Positions 7,723 to 16,975 of a DNA stretch of 64,000 bases are shown here, one piece after another. The position numbers and the translations under genes were made by a program. Within the stretch, counting starts at the first letter, position 1. The number at the start of each line of letters is the position of its first letter. The notes under the pieces were generated by a model. It was given only the letters and a program-made list of their open reading frames with translations, searched no databases and was not told the origin of the DNA. The DNA is from Labilibaculum sp. (GTDB lineage Bacteria > Bacteroidota > Bacteroidia > Bacteroidales > Marinifilaceae), in NCBI RefSeq assembly GCF_963664555.1, contig NZ_OY761461.1, positions 3,823,769 through 3,887,768 of the forward strand. Direction: 5' to 3'.

Positions 7723-10542
7723 CTATTTCTTTAAATCATAAGCATCCGTTGTCCCTTTTTTAACAGCAGGAATACCTTCAATCATCCATTCCGGTGCTGG
7801 CTTTCCTTTCAAATAGTAATCAAAAAACTGCATGGTTCTGATAGACAAATCAACCCTGTTTGGTCTTTTTTTCAGATTGTGATCTTCATCATTATAAGAC
7901 AGCAGCCAACATGGTTTTTGCAAACGACGCATCGCTACAAACAATTCAATCCCCTGATACCAGGGCACTGCACCATCATGATCATTATGCATCATTAATA
8001 AGGGAGTTTCAATTTTTGGTGCGAAGAATATTGGTGAATTCTCGATGTATTGCAATGTACTGTTCCAAAGAGTTCCTCCAATACGACTTTGAGTATGTTC
8101 ATACTGAAACATTCTACTCATTCCGGTTCCCCAACGAATTCCGCCATAAGCAGATGTCATATTTGATACGGGAGCCCCGGCCATTGCACATTTATACAAG
8201 TTTGTTCTTGTTACCAAATATGCAATTTGATATCCTCCCCAGCTTTGCCCCTGTAAACCAATATTTTCCTTATCGATAAAAGAATAACGATCCATCATGC
8301 TCAAAGTTCCTGCTACGATAGAACTATATGCACTTTCGCCTGGATAGCCCACTTTATGGTAGGTTATATCAGGCATAAAAATCAGGTAATCATTACTCAC
8401 ACAATAGCTTGGATTAATAATAGACCAGTTAGGCTGCGGCACATGGTGACGATGCAATGCATCAGAACTTCTCTCATAAAAATAAACCAGCATTGGATAT
8501 TTTTTATTTGGATCGAAATTTTCGGGTTTGTACAATAAACCCTGCAACTCCTCACCATCGCCTGAAGTCCATTTTACCAATTCAACATCGCCCCACAGGT
8601 AATTTTTCTGCTGAGGATTCGCATCCGACACTTGTTTTGGATCTGTAAACCTCATGTTATCAGTCCACAAGTTTGGATAATCTTTAAAAGTAGATCGTGT
8701 CCAAATCAACCGATTAGCTTTCTTTGCTTTCAAAGGAGTATTGAAACCAGCATCCTCAAAAACCAATTCTTCGGGTTCTTCATCTTGTTGTAAGCGATAA
8801 AAGCCTGATTTCTTAGTGAACTCATGAAATGCACTCATAAGAACCGGCTTTTTCAAATCAATAAATAGTTCTTCTTCGTCCAATTTCACGTAATCGAAGC
8901 GAATCTTGTTTCTACGGCCAAAGCTATTGGTAATATTTTCCGAACCTTTCACACCGGTAGGATCCAACTTCCAAAAATCATATCGATCACTAATAATTAC
9001 ATCTTTATCTCCTCTTGTCCATCCTACTATTCCATATGGATTAGGATCGCTCGGAGTATCATGAATTTCATCATAAAAATTAGCTTTAATCTTTTTTGTT
9101 AATGCAACGGTTTTACCATTCTCAATTTGATATGTATACCAGATACTATCCTGGGTTTCAAACCATATCAAGTACTTCTGAGCAGGAGAAATACTCACAC
9201 GTGAATTCTTCTTTTCCAAAACCAAGTCTTTCTTTCCCGATTTTGTGTCAACCAAATAGTAATCCGAATACCAATCATCCCACGAAGTCAATTGCTGGTA
9301 AGGCAATGATGAAGATCCAAGTGCTAATTTTGAATTTCCATCATCATACAGTTTCTCCTCAGGTAAATTTTCATTTCCCAATTGCAAAACTTTATTTTCC
9401 AATGGATTATACACGGCCAACCAAGTTCTTTTCTTCTCTTTTTCGGCTTGTACTTTCTGTTGAGGCTGCAACAAAGGATCTTTCCAGTTCCATACATCAA
9501 CATGATATTTTTCCTCATCAAGTAAAGTGTCTTTTGGTTCATTAAGAGGTCTGGGAGCAACTCCAAAAAACAATTTATTTCCATTTTTTGAGAAATATAT
9601 TTCCCCATTTTCACTTACCGTCCAATCAGTCTGAATATCCTTACTTAAGGTATCCACTATTACTTTTGGCTGAGCATTTTCTGCATTTTGATAATACAGT
9701 GCAAAAGTTTTATTCTTGAGAGTATCAGAAGAAAAAATAAAAGAAAGCTGATCTCCATTAGGCGCTAAAGATGTTTTCAATGCAACTCCTTCCTTTTCAA
9801 AAACCGTTTTTACCTGCTCCCCAGCAGCAGTAAACCAATTCACTTTCGAAATTTGAATGCTATCCCCTTTTACCTGAACAAAAGAAACAGCATTGCCATT
9901 TTCAGATAAGGTATAATCAGAAACATTTTTGTGCCGATACTCTTTCCCTGACTGGAAATTTAAGATGACCAACTCTCCCTTTTCAATTTTTTCTTTGTCC
10001 TTACTTCCCTTCTTTCCTTGGGTTTTCTTTTCTGGTTTTTCAATTGAATCGCCAGCCAACGAATCCTTTTCCTCCTCAGGCATTTTCAATAAAAAGGCCA
10101 TCCAATCACCCTTTTCTTTCGGCATCTTGAACGACTCCAATTCTGCAAAACGCAGAATACTATTCTCCTTCAAATTCCAAATCCCCAAAGAGTCTTTTGG
10201 TAAATCTTTCTTTTCAACTTTTTTCACCTTCGCTTGTCGGATGGTATCAAACTGAGCTTTAATATTAAAACTTAAAATTTCACTTTCCGGTGAAAATATC
10301 GCATGATATCCTCTGGCTGCAGAATCCAACTTCCCTGTACTTACCTGATACAAATACAGATATCCATCTCCTTTCTGAGGATTTACTTCATAAGTGATCC
10401 ATTCTCCATTAGCAGATATCTGTTGATTTTTAAGGTTTTTCCAATGATCATAGTCAGCATGACTTAATGGAGTTTTATTTGTTTGTGCCATTAAGCTGCC
10501 AATAAACAGACAAAGCAATATGGCAAGTATTGATTTTTTCAT
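7723..10542 (-). CDS. Secreted S9 family (prolyl oligopeptidase-type) peptidase
   Basis: A 939-residue serine peptidase with a Sec signal peptide (MKKSILAILLCLFIGSLMAQ), probably periplasmic. The first ~650 residues are divergent WD/propeller-like repeats that in this family gate access to the active site. The C-terminal alpha/beta-hydrolase domain carries the triad: Ser767 in GQSWGGYQ, Asp856 in HNDHDGAVPW and His888 in NDEDHNLKK. A charged Lys/Glu-rich insert (~165-190) interrupts the propeller. It would trim proline- or alanine-containing oligopeptides. The CysQ gene lies 35 bases upstream in the same direction, so they may share a transcript, but no functional link is evident. The exact subfamily cannot be assigned. 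Confidence 0.88.
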   Translation of the reverse strand: MKKSILAILLCLFIGSLMAQTNKTPLSHADYDHWKNLKNQQISANGEWITYEVNPQKGDGYLYLYQVSTGKLDSAARGYHAIFSPESEILSFNIKAQFDTIRQAKVKKVEKKDLPKDSLGIWNLKENSILRFAELESFKMPKEKGDWMAFLLKMPEEEKDSLAGDSIEKPEKKTQGKKGSKDKEKIEKGELVILNFQSGKEYRHKNVSDYTLSENGNAVSFVQVKGDSIQISKVNWFTAAGEQVKTVFEKEGVALKTSLAPNGDQLSFIFSSDTLKNKTFALYYQNAENAQPKVIVDTLSKDIQTDWTVSENGEIYFSKNGNKLFFGVAPRPLNEPKDTLLDEEKYHVDVWNWKDPLLQPQQKVQAEKEKKRTWLAVYNPLENKVLQLGNENLPEEKLYDDGNSKLALGSSSLPYQQLTSWDDWYSDYYLVDTKSGKKDLVLEKKNSRVSISPAQKYLIWFETQDSIWYTYQIENGKTVALTKKIKANFYDEIHDTPSDPNPYGIVGWTRGDKDVIISDRYDFWKLDPTGVKGSENITNSFGRRNKIRFDYVKLDEEELFIDLKKPVLMSAFHEFTKKSGFYRLQQDEEPEELVFEDAGFNTPLKAKKANRLIWTRSTFKDYPNLWTDNMRFTDPKQVSDANPQQKNYLWGDVELVKWTSGDGEELQGLLYKPENFDPNKKYPMLVYFYERSSDALHRHHVPQPNWSIINPSYCVSNDYLIFMPDITYHKVGYPGESAYSSIVAGTLSMMDRYSFIDKENIGLQGQSWGGYQIAYLVTRTNLYKCAMAGAPVSNMTSAYGGIRWGTGMSRMFQYEHTQSRIGGTLWNSTLQYIENSPIFFAPKIETPLLMMHNDHDGAVPWYQGIELFVAMRRLQKPCWLLSYNDEDHNLKKRPNRVDLSIRTMQFFDYYLKGKPAPEWMIEGIPAVKKGTTDAYDLKK

Positions 10543-10577
10543 TCCCTAAATTTGTTGTGTTTGTATGTATTGTTTGT

Positions 10578-11393
10578 TTAGTATTCTCTTTTACAAATGA
10601 ACCAAGGATTTAATAGATTTTCTTTGTTGTATGATATTTCCTCTTCGGAATTTAGATGCAAAACCTTTCCTCCCGAAGCCGAAACTATTGCATGACCTGC
10701 AGCAATATCCCATTCCATTGTAGGTGCATATCTAGGGTAAACCTCTGCTTCTCCTTCAGCAATCATACACAGTTTTAAAGAGCTCCCTTTTGAGATTAAC
10801 TCAACCTCATCATGCTCCTCTTGTAAATTAGAAATAAAATCTTTGGTTTCCTTACTCATATGAGAACGAGATCCAACCACACGAAGCGAATTTCGATTTT
10901 GAGAGAGTGGAAGTTTTTTTGACTGCTTTACTAATTGATCCAAATCTCCAGACCAATCCTCAATATCATCCATTCTAAATGACCCCATTTCCTTATCGGA
11001 AAAATACAATTGCTTATACACAGGCACATATATGACTCCTGCAATTGATGTTTTATTTTCTATTAGAGCAATATTCACGGTAAATTCATCATTCCTTTTT
11101 ATGAATTCCTTTGTTCCATCCAGAGGATCTACAATCCAGCAATAATCCCAATTCCTCCGAATATCGTAGTCCAAATGTTCTCCTTCTTCACTTAAAACGG
11201 GTATGCCAAGTTCATCCAATATCGAAACAATTGCCTGATGCGCTCTTTGATCAGCTATGGTTAACGGGCTATCATCTGATTTTGTCTGGATTTCAAAATC
11301 TAGAGAATTATAAACTTCCAATATCTCTTTTCCAGCATTTAGGGATGCAGTTATGGCAGAAGAAAGAAGTTCTTTTCTTTTACTAAAATTCAT
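10578..11393 (-). CDS. cysQ: 3'(2'),5'-bisphosphate nucleotidase CysQ
   Basis: A 271-residue member of the lithium-sensitive inositol-monophosphatase superfamily. It hydrolyses 3'-phosphoadenosine 5'-phosphate (PAP), the by-product of sulfate assimilation, to AMP. Metal-binding motifs are present: SEEGEHLDYD near residue 69, DPLDGTKEFIKR near residue 92, and EWDIAAGHAI near residue 226. Length matches bacterial CysQ. The upstream gene on the same strand is an SLC13-type anion permease 45 bases away, a family that includes sulfate transporters, which supports a sulfur role. cysDN/cysH are not in the window. An inositol-1-phosphatase is the alternative, but the GTKEF variant favours CysQ. Confidence 0.88.
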   Translation of the reverse strand: MNFSKRKELLSSAITASLNAGKEILEVYNSLDFEIQTKSDDSPLTIADQRAHQAIVSILDELGIPVLSEEGEHLDYDIRRNWDYCWIVDPLDGTKEFIKRNDEFTVNIALIENKTSIAGVIYVPVYKQLYFSDKEMGSFRMDDIEDWSGDLDQLVKQSKKLPLSQNRNSLRVVGSRSHMSKETKDFISNLQEEHDEVELISKGSSLKLCMIAEGEAEVYPRYAPTMEWDIAAGHAIVSASGGKVLHLNSEEEISYNKENLLNPWFICKREY

Positions 11394-11409
11394 AGGTTTT
11401 TATGCTTAA

Positions 11410-11425
11410 CAATCCTTAAGGATTG
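11410..11425. promoter_or_regulatory. 16-bp perfect palindrome between the permease and cysQ
   Basis: CAATCCTTAAGGATTG is fully self-complementary and lies 17 bases upstream of the cysQ start, 13 bases after the permease stop. It has no T-run, so it is more likely an operator or an mRNA processing hairpin than a terminator. Confidence 0.4.
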
Positions 11426-11437
11426 TGGAATTATCAA

Positions 11438-13219
11438 TTAATAAAAATAGATGTATGACAGTATCAATACAGTAACCAACATATAAATAATGGTCAAAGG
11501 GAATCCAATTTTGAAGAAATCTTTAAAGGTATACCCTCCTGGTCCGTAAACCATTAAGTTGGTTTGATAACCAATTGGAGTCATAAAATTTGCAGCCGCA
11601 GCAAATGCTACAACCAAAACAAATGGTTCTGGATTTAAATGAAGATTTAAAGCTATTGTAAGCGAAATAGGGAATACAATAGCAACGGCAGCCTTATTTG
11701 TTATATAGGCCGCAAGCACCGATGTAATCAAATAAATCCCAAATAAAACTCCGACTCTTCCTAATGGGATAAAGACTGAAATTAACAGGTCAGCAATGAT
11801 CTCCGCCAATCCGGATTTTATCATGGCTGTGCCAAATGCCAAGGCAAGAGAAATAATTAAAGCCAGATTAAAATCAACCCTCGATGCAATATCCTTAGGA
11901 TTAGAAATTTTCAAGGCCAGAATAACGATAATCATCACAATTAAAGTCATGAACAGAGGCACTATTTTTAAGGCTGACAAGACAACTGCCAGTACCGTTC
12001 CTCCGAGCAGCAACCATATTTTATAAGCTTCCTGCTTTCTGAATTCCTTAACTTTTGATATAAAATAAAAATCCTGAACCAGATGTGAGCGATCAACAAA
12101 ATCATCTCCTCCTAAAAGCAATAATACATCACCGGCACGAAGTTTTACTTCTCCAATTTTACCACTTACACGCCCACCATTTCGATGAATACCAATTACT
12201 GCAGCATCAAAATGACCTCTAAAATTAGCCTCTTTAACTGTTTTGGATATCAAGGTTGAGTTATGAGAAATTACAATTTCAACCACCTCTATATGCTTTT
12301 TATGAGTCAGCATCCCAACCGTAGGAAGCGTTAATCCTGAATTGGGAAGCACCAAATCGGCAATGGTTTCGGTATCGCCTGCGAACAATAAACGATCGCC
12401 TTCTTCCAACCTGTATTCATGAGAAACTGCAGCAATTCTTACATCACCCCGGTTGATCTGAAAAAGGTAAAGACCTTTCAAATTTCTTAAATCAGCCTCT
12501 TCAATTGATTTTCCAATTAAACCGGAATTGGATTTGACATGCGCTTCAACAATATACTTTCGCGAATTTTCAGAAAACTCACCCAACACATCCTCTTTCT
12601 CCGGCAACCATTTCTTACTTACCAATAAAAGGTAAATCGACCCAATAAGCATCATTGGAATTCCGACATATGCAAAACTAAACATATCAAGAGAACTCAT
12701 TGCAGGTATAATTTTCTGATCGATAACCATACCATTGACAATCAAGTTTGTGGATGTACCAATTAGAGTTATACATCCTCCTAATATAGCTGCGTATGAT
12801 AATGGAATTAATAATTTCGATGGAGAAATATTATTGCGCTTGCTCCAATTGTGCACATATGGCATCATAACGGCAACAAGAGGTGTATTATTTAAAAAAG
12901 CTGAAAAAGCTCCCACCAGAAATATCATGCGTGCCATGAATTGCCGATAAGTAGTGGCTTTTTGAAATACCTTATCAAATAGGGTTTCAACAATACCCAA
13001 ATCCCTGATAATGTCTCCAATCAACAAGAGCATTAAAATGACAAAAACCTGATCATTAGCAAATCCACCAAGTATCTCTGAAGGAGTAAGAATCCCAAAA
13101 ATCCCAAGAACAACAACTCCAATCAGGAAAGTAAAAGCAGGCCCAACCCATTCTTTATAGAATGATATTAGAATAAAAACCAACACGATTAATACAACGA
13201 TCGCATCAAATGAGAGCAT
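11438..13219 (-). CDS. SLC13/DASS-family anion permease with two RCK_C (TrkA-C) domains
   Basis: A 593-residue sodium-coupled transporter of the CitT/SLC13 type. I chose the internal Met at 13219 (MLSFDAIVVLIVLVF) because the hydrophobic first helix begins there; the 49 codons upstream are atypical. The order is N-terminal membrane helices with the family motif NNTPLVAVMMP, two soluble TrkA-C/RCK_C domains in the middle (roughly residues 215-380), then a second set of helices with TNKAAVAIVFP and TPIGYQTNLMVYGPG. This architecture is common in predicted sulfate or dicarboxylate permeases. Placement directly before cysQ favours sulfate, which is inference. It is divergent from the DUF2284 gene. 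Confidence 0.85.
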   Translation of the reverse strand: MLSFDAIVVLIVLVFILISFYKEWVGPAFTFLIGVVVLGIFGILTPSEILGGFANDQVFVILMLLLIGDIIRDLGIVETLFDKVFQKATTYRQFMARMIFLVGAFSAFLNNTPLVAVMMPYVHNWSKRNNISPSKLLIPLSYAAILGGCITLIGTSTNLIVNGMVIDQKIIPAMSSLDMFSFAYVGIPMMLIGSIYLLLVSKKWLPEKEDVLGEFSENSRKYIVEAHVKSNSGLIGKSIEEADLRNLKGLYLFQINRGDVRIAAVSHEYRLEEGDRLLFAGDTETIADLVLPNSGLTLPTVGMLTHKKHIEVVEIVISHNSTLISKTVKEANFRGHFDAAVIGIHRNGGRVSGKIGEVKLRAGDVLLLLGGDDFVDRSHLVQDFYFISKVKEFRKQEAYKIWLLLGGTVLAVVLSALKIVPLFMTLIVMIIVILALKISNPKDIASRVDFNLALIISLALAFGTAMIKSGLAEIIADLLISVFIPLGRVGVLFGIYLITSVLAAYITNKAAVAIVFPISLTIALNLHLNPEPFVLVVAFAAAANFMTPIGYQTNLMVYGPGGYTFKDFFKIGFPLTIIYMLVTVLILSYIYFY

Positions 13220-13407
13220 AAATAAAGTTTTTGGATTGAGTTTAAGGTACGAAGATACAAAAATAGTATAAGTAGAAAACTCATTTTTAAATCCTTTGCA
13301 CTCCAAAATTATTAAACAGTTAAAATTTATACTAATAAATCTATAAAAGCTTATCGCTGCCAGCAATCAAAACAACTAAATTTACGACATCTAAAAACAA
13401 TTCAAAT

Positions 13408-13977
13408 ATGAAGAATTTCAAAACGGACAGCCTGGAGAAACAGTTTCGCAACTCTCCAATAACAATTCACGTTAAGCATCTTAAGCTTAAAACGAATGAG
13501 ATTTTATCCTACTTAAACCCCGAAAAGTTTAATACCTATTGCCAAAATGGCTGCCCTAATCATTCTCAGAAATGGACCTGCCCGCCAAACTGCCCTCCCT
13601 TTACTATTTATGCTCAGGATTATCCAAATATATCACTATATCTATTTTTCACATCTCCGCATCAAATAAAAGATGGGGAAGACAAAGCTTTGCATGCTTA
13701 CAATTTTATTAAAGAAGAACTTCAAACTTACCTTCGGGAAATTGAACTGACAGAGGGTAAAATGATTGCTGCTAATAGCTGTGAGCTTTGCTCTACGTGT
13801 GGGCTTGTTTTGGGAAAAGAATGTTGTATCCCTGACAAAATGCGTTACAATTTGGTTGCCTTTGGTTTTAATGTAAGCAAAATAATGACCGATCTGTTTC
13901 AGCATGAACTACAATGGGCTTCGAAAGATCAGATACCTGATTTTGTAAGCAGTGTTGGTGCTATTCTAAAAAAATAA
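13408..13977 (+). CDS. DUF2284 cysteine-rich predicted metal-binding protein
   Basis: A 189-residue cytoplasmic protein with conserved cysteine clusters: CQNGCPNH and CPPNCPPF near residues 46-64, then CELCSTCG and KECCIPDKMR near residues 130-152. This is the pattern of the DUF2284 family, thought to bind a metal or iron-sulfur cluster; its biochemical role is not established. The C-terminal VAFGFNVSKIM segment also fits the family. The gene is monocistronic, divergent from the SLC13 permease, and ends in a strong terminator. Confidence 0.8.
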   Translation: MKNFKTDSLEKQFRNSPITIHVKHLKLKTNEILSYLNPEKFNTYCQNGCPNHSQKWTCPPNCPPFTIYAQDYPNISLYLFFTSPHQIKDGEDKALHAYNFIKEELQTYLREIELTEGKMIAANSCELCSTCGLVLGKECCIPDKMRYNLVAFGFNVSKIMTDLFQHELQWASKDQIPDFVSSVGAILKK

Positions 13978-14010
13978 ACTCCGGTAGATTAATTGACCGG
14001 AGTTTATTTG
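13976..14010 (+). terminator. Rho-independent terminator after the DUF2284 gene
   Basis: A perfect 10-bp stem AAACTCCGGT (13976-13985) / ACCGGAGTTT (13996-14005) is followed by TATTTG. It overlaps the TAA stop codon. Confidence 0.8.
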
Positions 14011-14034
14011 CATGATTTTATTTCTTAGACAATT

Positions 14035-14197
14035 ATACCAAATTAACATCAAAACATGCCTTATAAAATGTTTCTTTTCAGCTATATTTTCGTTAAAAAA
14101 GATGCATCGTAACTTGGCTATGCTTTACTTTTTTGCCTCGATACAGCTAAAAATTAATTCATTTTAATTAAAGTCTATTTTGAAATTAAATTGGTAT
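14035..14197. repeat. MITE-like element with 12-bp imperfect terminal inverted repeats
   Basis: A 163-bp AT-rich non-coding stretch is bounded by ATACCAAATTAA (14035-14046) and TTAAATTGGTAT (14186-14197), which are inverted complements at 11 of 12 positions. Inside is a short hairpin (AAACAT...ATGTTT near 14053-14072) and no ORF. The right end abuts the stop codon of the HD gene. Size, ends and lack of coding fit a miniature inverted-repeat element. Copy number elsewhere is unknown, so a chance inverted repeat is possible. Confidence 0.4.
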
Positions 14198-14754
14198 TAC
14201 ACTTTTAATCTTTCTTTAAAAGGCAAAAAAGTCATGAAGTCGGCATGGTGAACAATGTAAGCTTCGGTGCTTCTTTTCACCATATTTCCTTCTCCTGCAT
14301 GGGTTGCAATAATGTGGCAAACCTCGGGTGGAATACCACACTCCTCAGCCAATGAAACCCCTGAAAACGGATGACGGATGTATTTTCCATATGTGCCCTG
14401 AACTGCATTGTCTTCCTCATCCAAAACATATTCCAACAACTTACCAACATCACAAAGAATAGCTCCGGAAAGTAAAACATCCATATCCACAGGTAACTCG
14501 TCTTTAAAAAAGGAATTCATTTTTTCGCCGCTTTCTTTTGCAATATGCACTACGCATTGCTTATGATCCATAAAACTCACTTTAAGATCAGGGCCGCATA
14601 AAAGCGTAAAAGGAATCCTTAGAAGATCTTCAGCGGACAATACACTTCTTTCCAAAGCAATTTCCCATACTTTAGTCGTTTTTTCTCTTAACACCGCATC
14701 TTCAATCCAATCGAGTTCGGGCCACAATTCCTTAACTACTTTTCTCATATTCAT
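14197..14754 (-). CDS. HD domain-containing phosphohydrolase
   Basis: A 185-residue single-domain HD protein. Metal-ligand motifs are visible in order: DHKQCVVH (~62-69), ILCDVGK with the family Asp (~97-103), THAGEG (~152-157) and HHADF (~168-172). Such proteins cleave phosphate from nucleotides or similar small molecules; the substrate is unknown. Its start overlaps the end of the upstream dehydrogenase gene by 23 bases, so the two are translationally coupled and should work in the same process. The MITE-like element ends at its stop codon. Confidence 0.75.
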   Translation of the reverse strand: MNMRKVVKELWPELDWIEDAVLREKTTKVWEIALERSVLSAEDLLRIPFTLLCGPDLKVSFMDHKQCVVHIAKESGEKMNSFFKDELPVDMDVLLSGAILCDVGKLLEYVLDEEDNAVQGTYGKYIRHPFSGVSLAEECGIPPEVCHIIATHAGEGNMVKRSTEAYIVHHADFMTFLPFKERLKV

Positions 14755-15973
14755 AATCAGGATTATTGGAATGTTTCGTTTTTAACTTTTCAATAATAAC
14801 ATCTGCCATCTGTTGAGTGGATGCAGCACCTTTATCAATCACATCTGCGCTGCCTGTCATCCTCATCATATCATAGGTTTGTACCTTCCCCTCTTCAATC
14901 ACTTCAGCAACCGCTTTTCTGATTCTTGCTGCTATTTCCTTTTCTTCCAGATACTCCAACATCATACAAGCTGATGTTACCATAGCAATAGGATTTACTA
15001 TCGAAACCGGATAATCAGCATATTTGGGAGCAGAACCATGAGTTGGCTCGAATACAGCAATTCCTTCATCAGACATTTGCGCACTGCACGCAAATCCCAA
15101 ACCTCCAATAAGTCCTGCAAATCCATCAGACACAATATCTCCAAACATATTACCAGCTACAATCACTCCATAATTTTCAGGATTTTTGGTTAACCACATC
15201 ATTTGAGCATCAATGTTGGTGTTCCACAGTTCAATTTCAGGGAATTTTTTCTTCTGAATTTCCTGTGCCAGCTTGAACATCATTCCTGAAGTCTCGCGAA
15301 TAACATTTGGTTTTTCGCAAAGCGTAACCGATTTATATCCATTCTTTTTGGCGTACTCGAAAGCTGCCATTAAAATTCTGGTGGTACCGGTTCTCGTGAA
15401 AATTCTTGTGGAAATGGATAAATCTTCCCTTGGCACACTGCCAAAATTCTTCACAAATTTAGGATGTGAAGTTAGTGCTGCATAAACAATATTATCGGGA
15501 TTTGACCATTCTACCCCGCCGTACAAACCCTCTGTGTTCTGTCTGAAAATTACGACATCAACTATTGGTTCTTCAATAAGCCCACCTTTGCCTCTGCGGA
15601 TAAAGTTTAACGGATTGCCTTTGTAGGTTTTGCAGGGCCGAATACAGATATCAAGGTTAAAATACTGACGCAAACCTACAATTGGACTTGAGTACACCAG
15701 TCCTTTGTTCTGCAATTCCGGAGCCAATTCTTTAGCTGCATCATCTTTTGGTTTGGATGTTATTGCACCAAACAATGCTATTTTATGCTTTTTGAGCAAT
15801 TCAATAGTGCGCTTAGGAAGAGGGTTCCCTTCCTTACACCAAAACTCCCAGCCAATATCTCCTTCTATGTAATCTGCTTCAAATCCAGCAGCATTTAAGA
15901 TTCTAATGGTTTCATTAAGTACAACATTACCTATTCCATCACCGGGCATAGCAACAATAGTTCTCCTGGTCAT
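14732..15973 (-). CDS. Isocitrate/isopropylmalate-family beta-decarboxylating dehydrogenase
   Basis: A 413-residue metal- and NAD(P)-dependent decarboxylating dehydrogenase. Visible motifs: N-terminal MPGDGIGNVV, substrate-loop VGLRQYFNLDICIRP, FRQNTEGLYGG (~150), and the signature NMFGDIVSDGFAGLIGG (~276) with GSAPKYA afterwards. The NTEG motif is closer to isocitrate/homoisocitrate enzymes than to LeuB. No leu genes or other TCA-cycle genes adjoin it; the only partner is the HD phosphohydrolase overlapping its 3' end. Isocitrate dehydrogenase is the default guess, but homoisocitrate-, tartrate- or another 2-hydroxyacid activity cannot be excluded from sequence. Confidence 0.8.
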   Translation of the reverse strand: MTRRTIVAMPGDGIGNVVLNETIRILNAAGFEADYIEGDIGWEFWCKEGNPLPKRTIELLKKHKIALFGAITSKPKDDAAKELAPELQNKGLVYSSPIVGLRQYFNLDICIRPCKTYKGNPLNFIRRGKGGLIEEPIVDVVIFRQNTEGLYGGVEWSNPDNIVYAALTSHPKFVKNFGSVPREDLSISTRIFTRTGTTRILMAAFEYAKKNGYKSVTLCEKPNVIRETSGMMFKLAQEIQKKKFPEIELWNTNIDAQMMWLTKNPENYGVIVAGNMFGDIVSDGFAGLIGGLGFACSAQMSDEGIAVFEPTHGSAPKYADYPVSIVNPIAMVTSACMMLEYLEEKEIAARIRKAVAEVIEEGKVQTYDMMRMTGSADVIDKGAASTQQMADVIIEKLKTKHSNNPDYEYEKSS

Positions 15974-16066
15974 AAGTTTCGATTTTGTAAGTTAGTGTGA
16001 TATATCTACCTTAAATATAACAAATTACAAACATTAATCTCATGAGGAAAATCAGTGTTTATTTCA

Positions 16067-16092
16067 ACAAAAAAAGCTCCAAAAGGAGCTTT
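16067..16092 (-). terminator. Rho-independent terminator after the MORN-repeat lipoprotein gene
   Basis: Stem AAAGCTCC (16073-16080) / GGAGCTTT (16085-16092) with a 4-base loop. On the minus strand it runs into seven Ts. It lies 22 bases past the stop codon and separates this gene from the dehydrogenase operon. Confidence 0.85.
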
Positions 16093-16114
16093 ATATCGAT
16101 CATTAAATTAATAT

Positions 16115-16918
16115 CTAATTAGGATTGCGAATGGAAACAGGAACCATAACACTTAAAATCCGATCATTTTGATACGTGGTTTTTTCCACAGCCACAATAG
16201 GAATGTTCTTTTCAATATTAAACCCTTTAGAAATAGGAATTCTTAATTCACCTACTCCTGCAGTGGTTTTCAATTCAACAAGACCTCGGGTACCAATTGG
16301 CAAAAATTTCCCATCGATTAATTTCCCCTGATAAAATTGTACTTTATTCCGCCCATTGCTCAACCGGAATTTAAAAACATATTCCTCCTTTGTTTTTAAA
16401 AGATCAATCTTCTCCACTTTAATATAAGGTTCCGACTTCTCCTTTCCTGTCTTGGCATACTCTTTCAAGCCCACACCAAGCATATCATTTTTGTATAAAA
16501 GTTCAGATTTTAATTTCCCGTTTTCCCAGAATTTCTTCTGAAATCCATTCTTTTTTCCTTTCTCGTAATTGGTTTCCCGATAAACTTTTCCATCCTTATA
16601 ATACCACAAAACAACACCATGTTTCATTCCATCAACATAGGGAATATCATACTGTTTTTCACCTGTTTTATAAAAAGTAGTACTTATGCCTACTTTTTTG
16701 TTATCCTTATATTCAACGATGGATTTCAATTCCCCAGTCCCAAAATAATACTTCTTTGTTCCGTTTTTAACTTTAGGCGTTAACTGTTCGCTCACCTTAT
16801 TCTCGTGTGTTTCTATTTTCTTTTCCGAAACTTTTTTAATTAAATTAACACCTCCAACAATTAAATCACAGGAAGTGATTAAAAATAGGGCACTTATTAG
16901 TAATACAATATTTTTCAT
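16115..16918 (-). CDS. MORN-repeat (YwqK-like) lipoprotein
   Basis: About 267 residues from the Met at 16918, chosen because MKNIVLLISALFLITSC forms a clean lipoprotein signal with lipobox ITSC; the longer frame adds eight polar residues before it. The middle (~45-160) contains MORN/YwqK-type repeats: GTKKYYFGTGELKSIVEY, then GISTTFYKTGEKQYD, MKHGVVLWYYKDGKVYRE, KKNGFQKKFWENGKLKSE. The C-terminal ~110 residues form an unassigned beta-rich domain. Proteins with these repeats are often annotated as toxin-antitoxin YwqK family antitoxins, but no toxin gene adjoins and the lipoprotein signal argues for an envelope role. Function unknown. It is 57 bases downstream of the AddA-like gene. Confidence 0.78.
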   Translation of the reverse strand: MKNIVLLISALFLITSCDLIVGGVNLIKKVSEKKIETHENKVSEQLTPKVKNGTKKYYFGTGELKSIVEYKDNKKVGISTTFYKTGEKQYDIPYVDGMKHGVVLWYYKDGKVYRETNYEKGKKNGFQKKFWENGKLKSELLYKNDMLGVGLKEYAKTGKEKSEPYIKVEKIDLLKTKEEYVFKFRLSNGRNKVQFYQGKLIDGKFLPIGTRGLVELKTTAGVGELRIPISKGFNIEKNIPIVAVEKTTYQNDRILSVMVPVSIRNPN

Positions 16919-16975
16919 TGATATTTTTTTTTGACTGTGCAAGGTAACAGGATTTCAATTTGGAAGCAATAATAA

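Noticed and set aside
13220..13366. N-terminal 49-residue extension of the SLC13 permease
   Set aside because: Family homology and the first membrane helix start at the internal Met; the extension looks like translated promoter DNA.
16115..16918. Toxin-antitoxin system suggested by the YwqK-like repeats
   Set aside because: There is a lipoprotein signal and no toxin gene beside it; the name reflects repeat similarity only.
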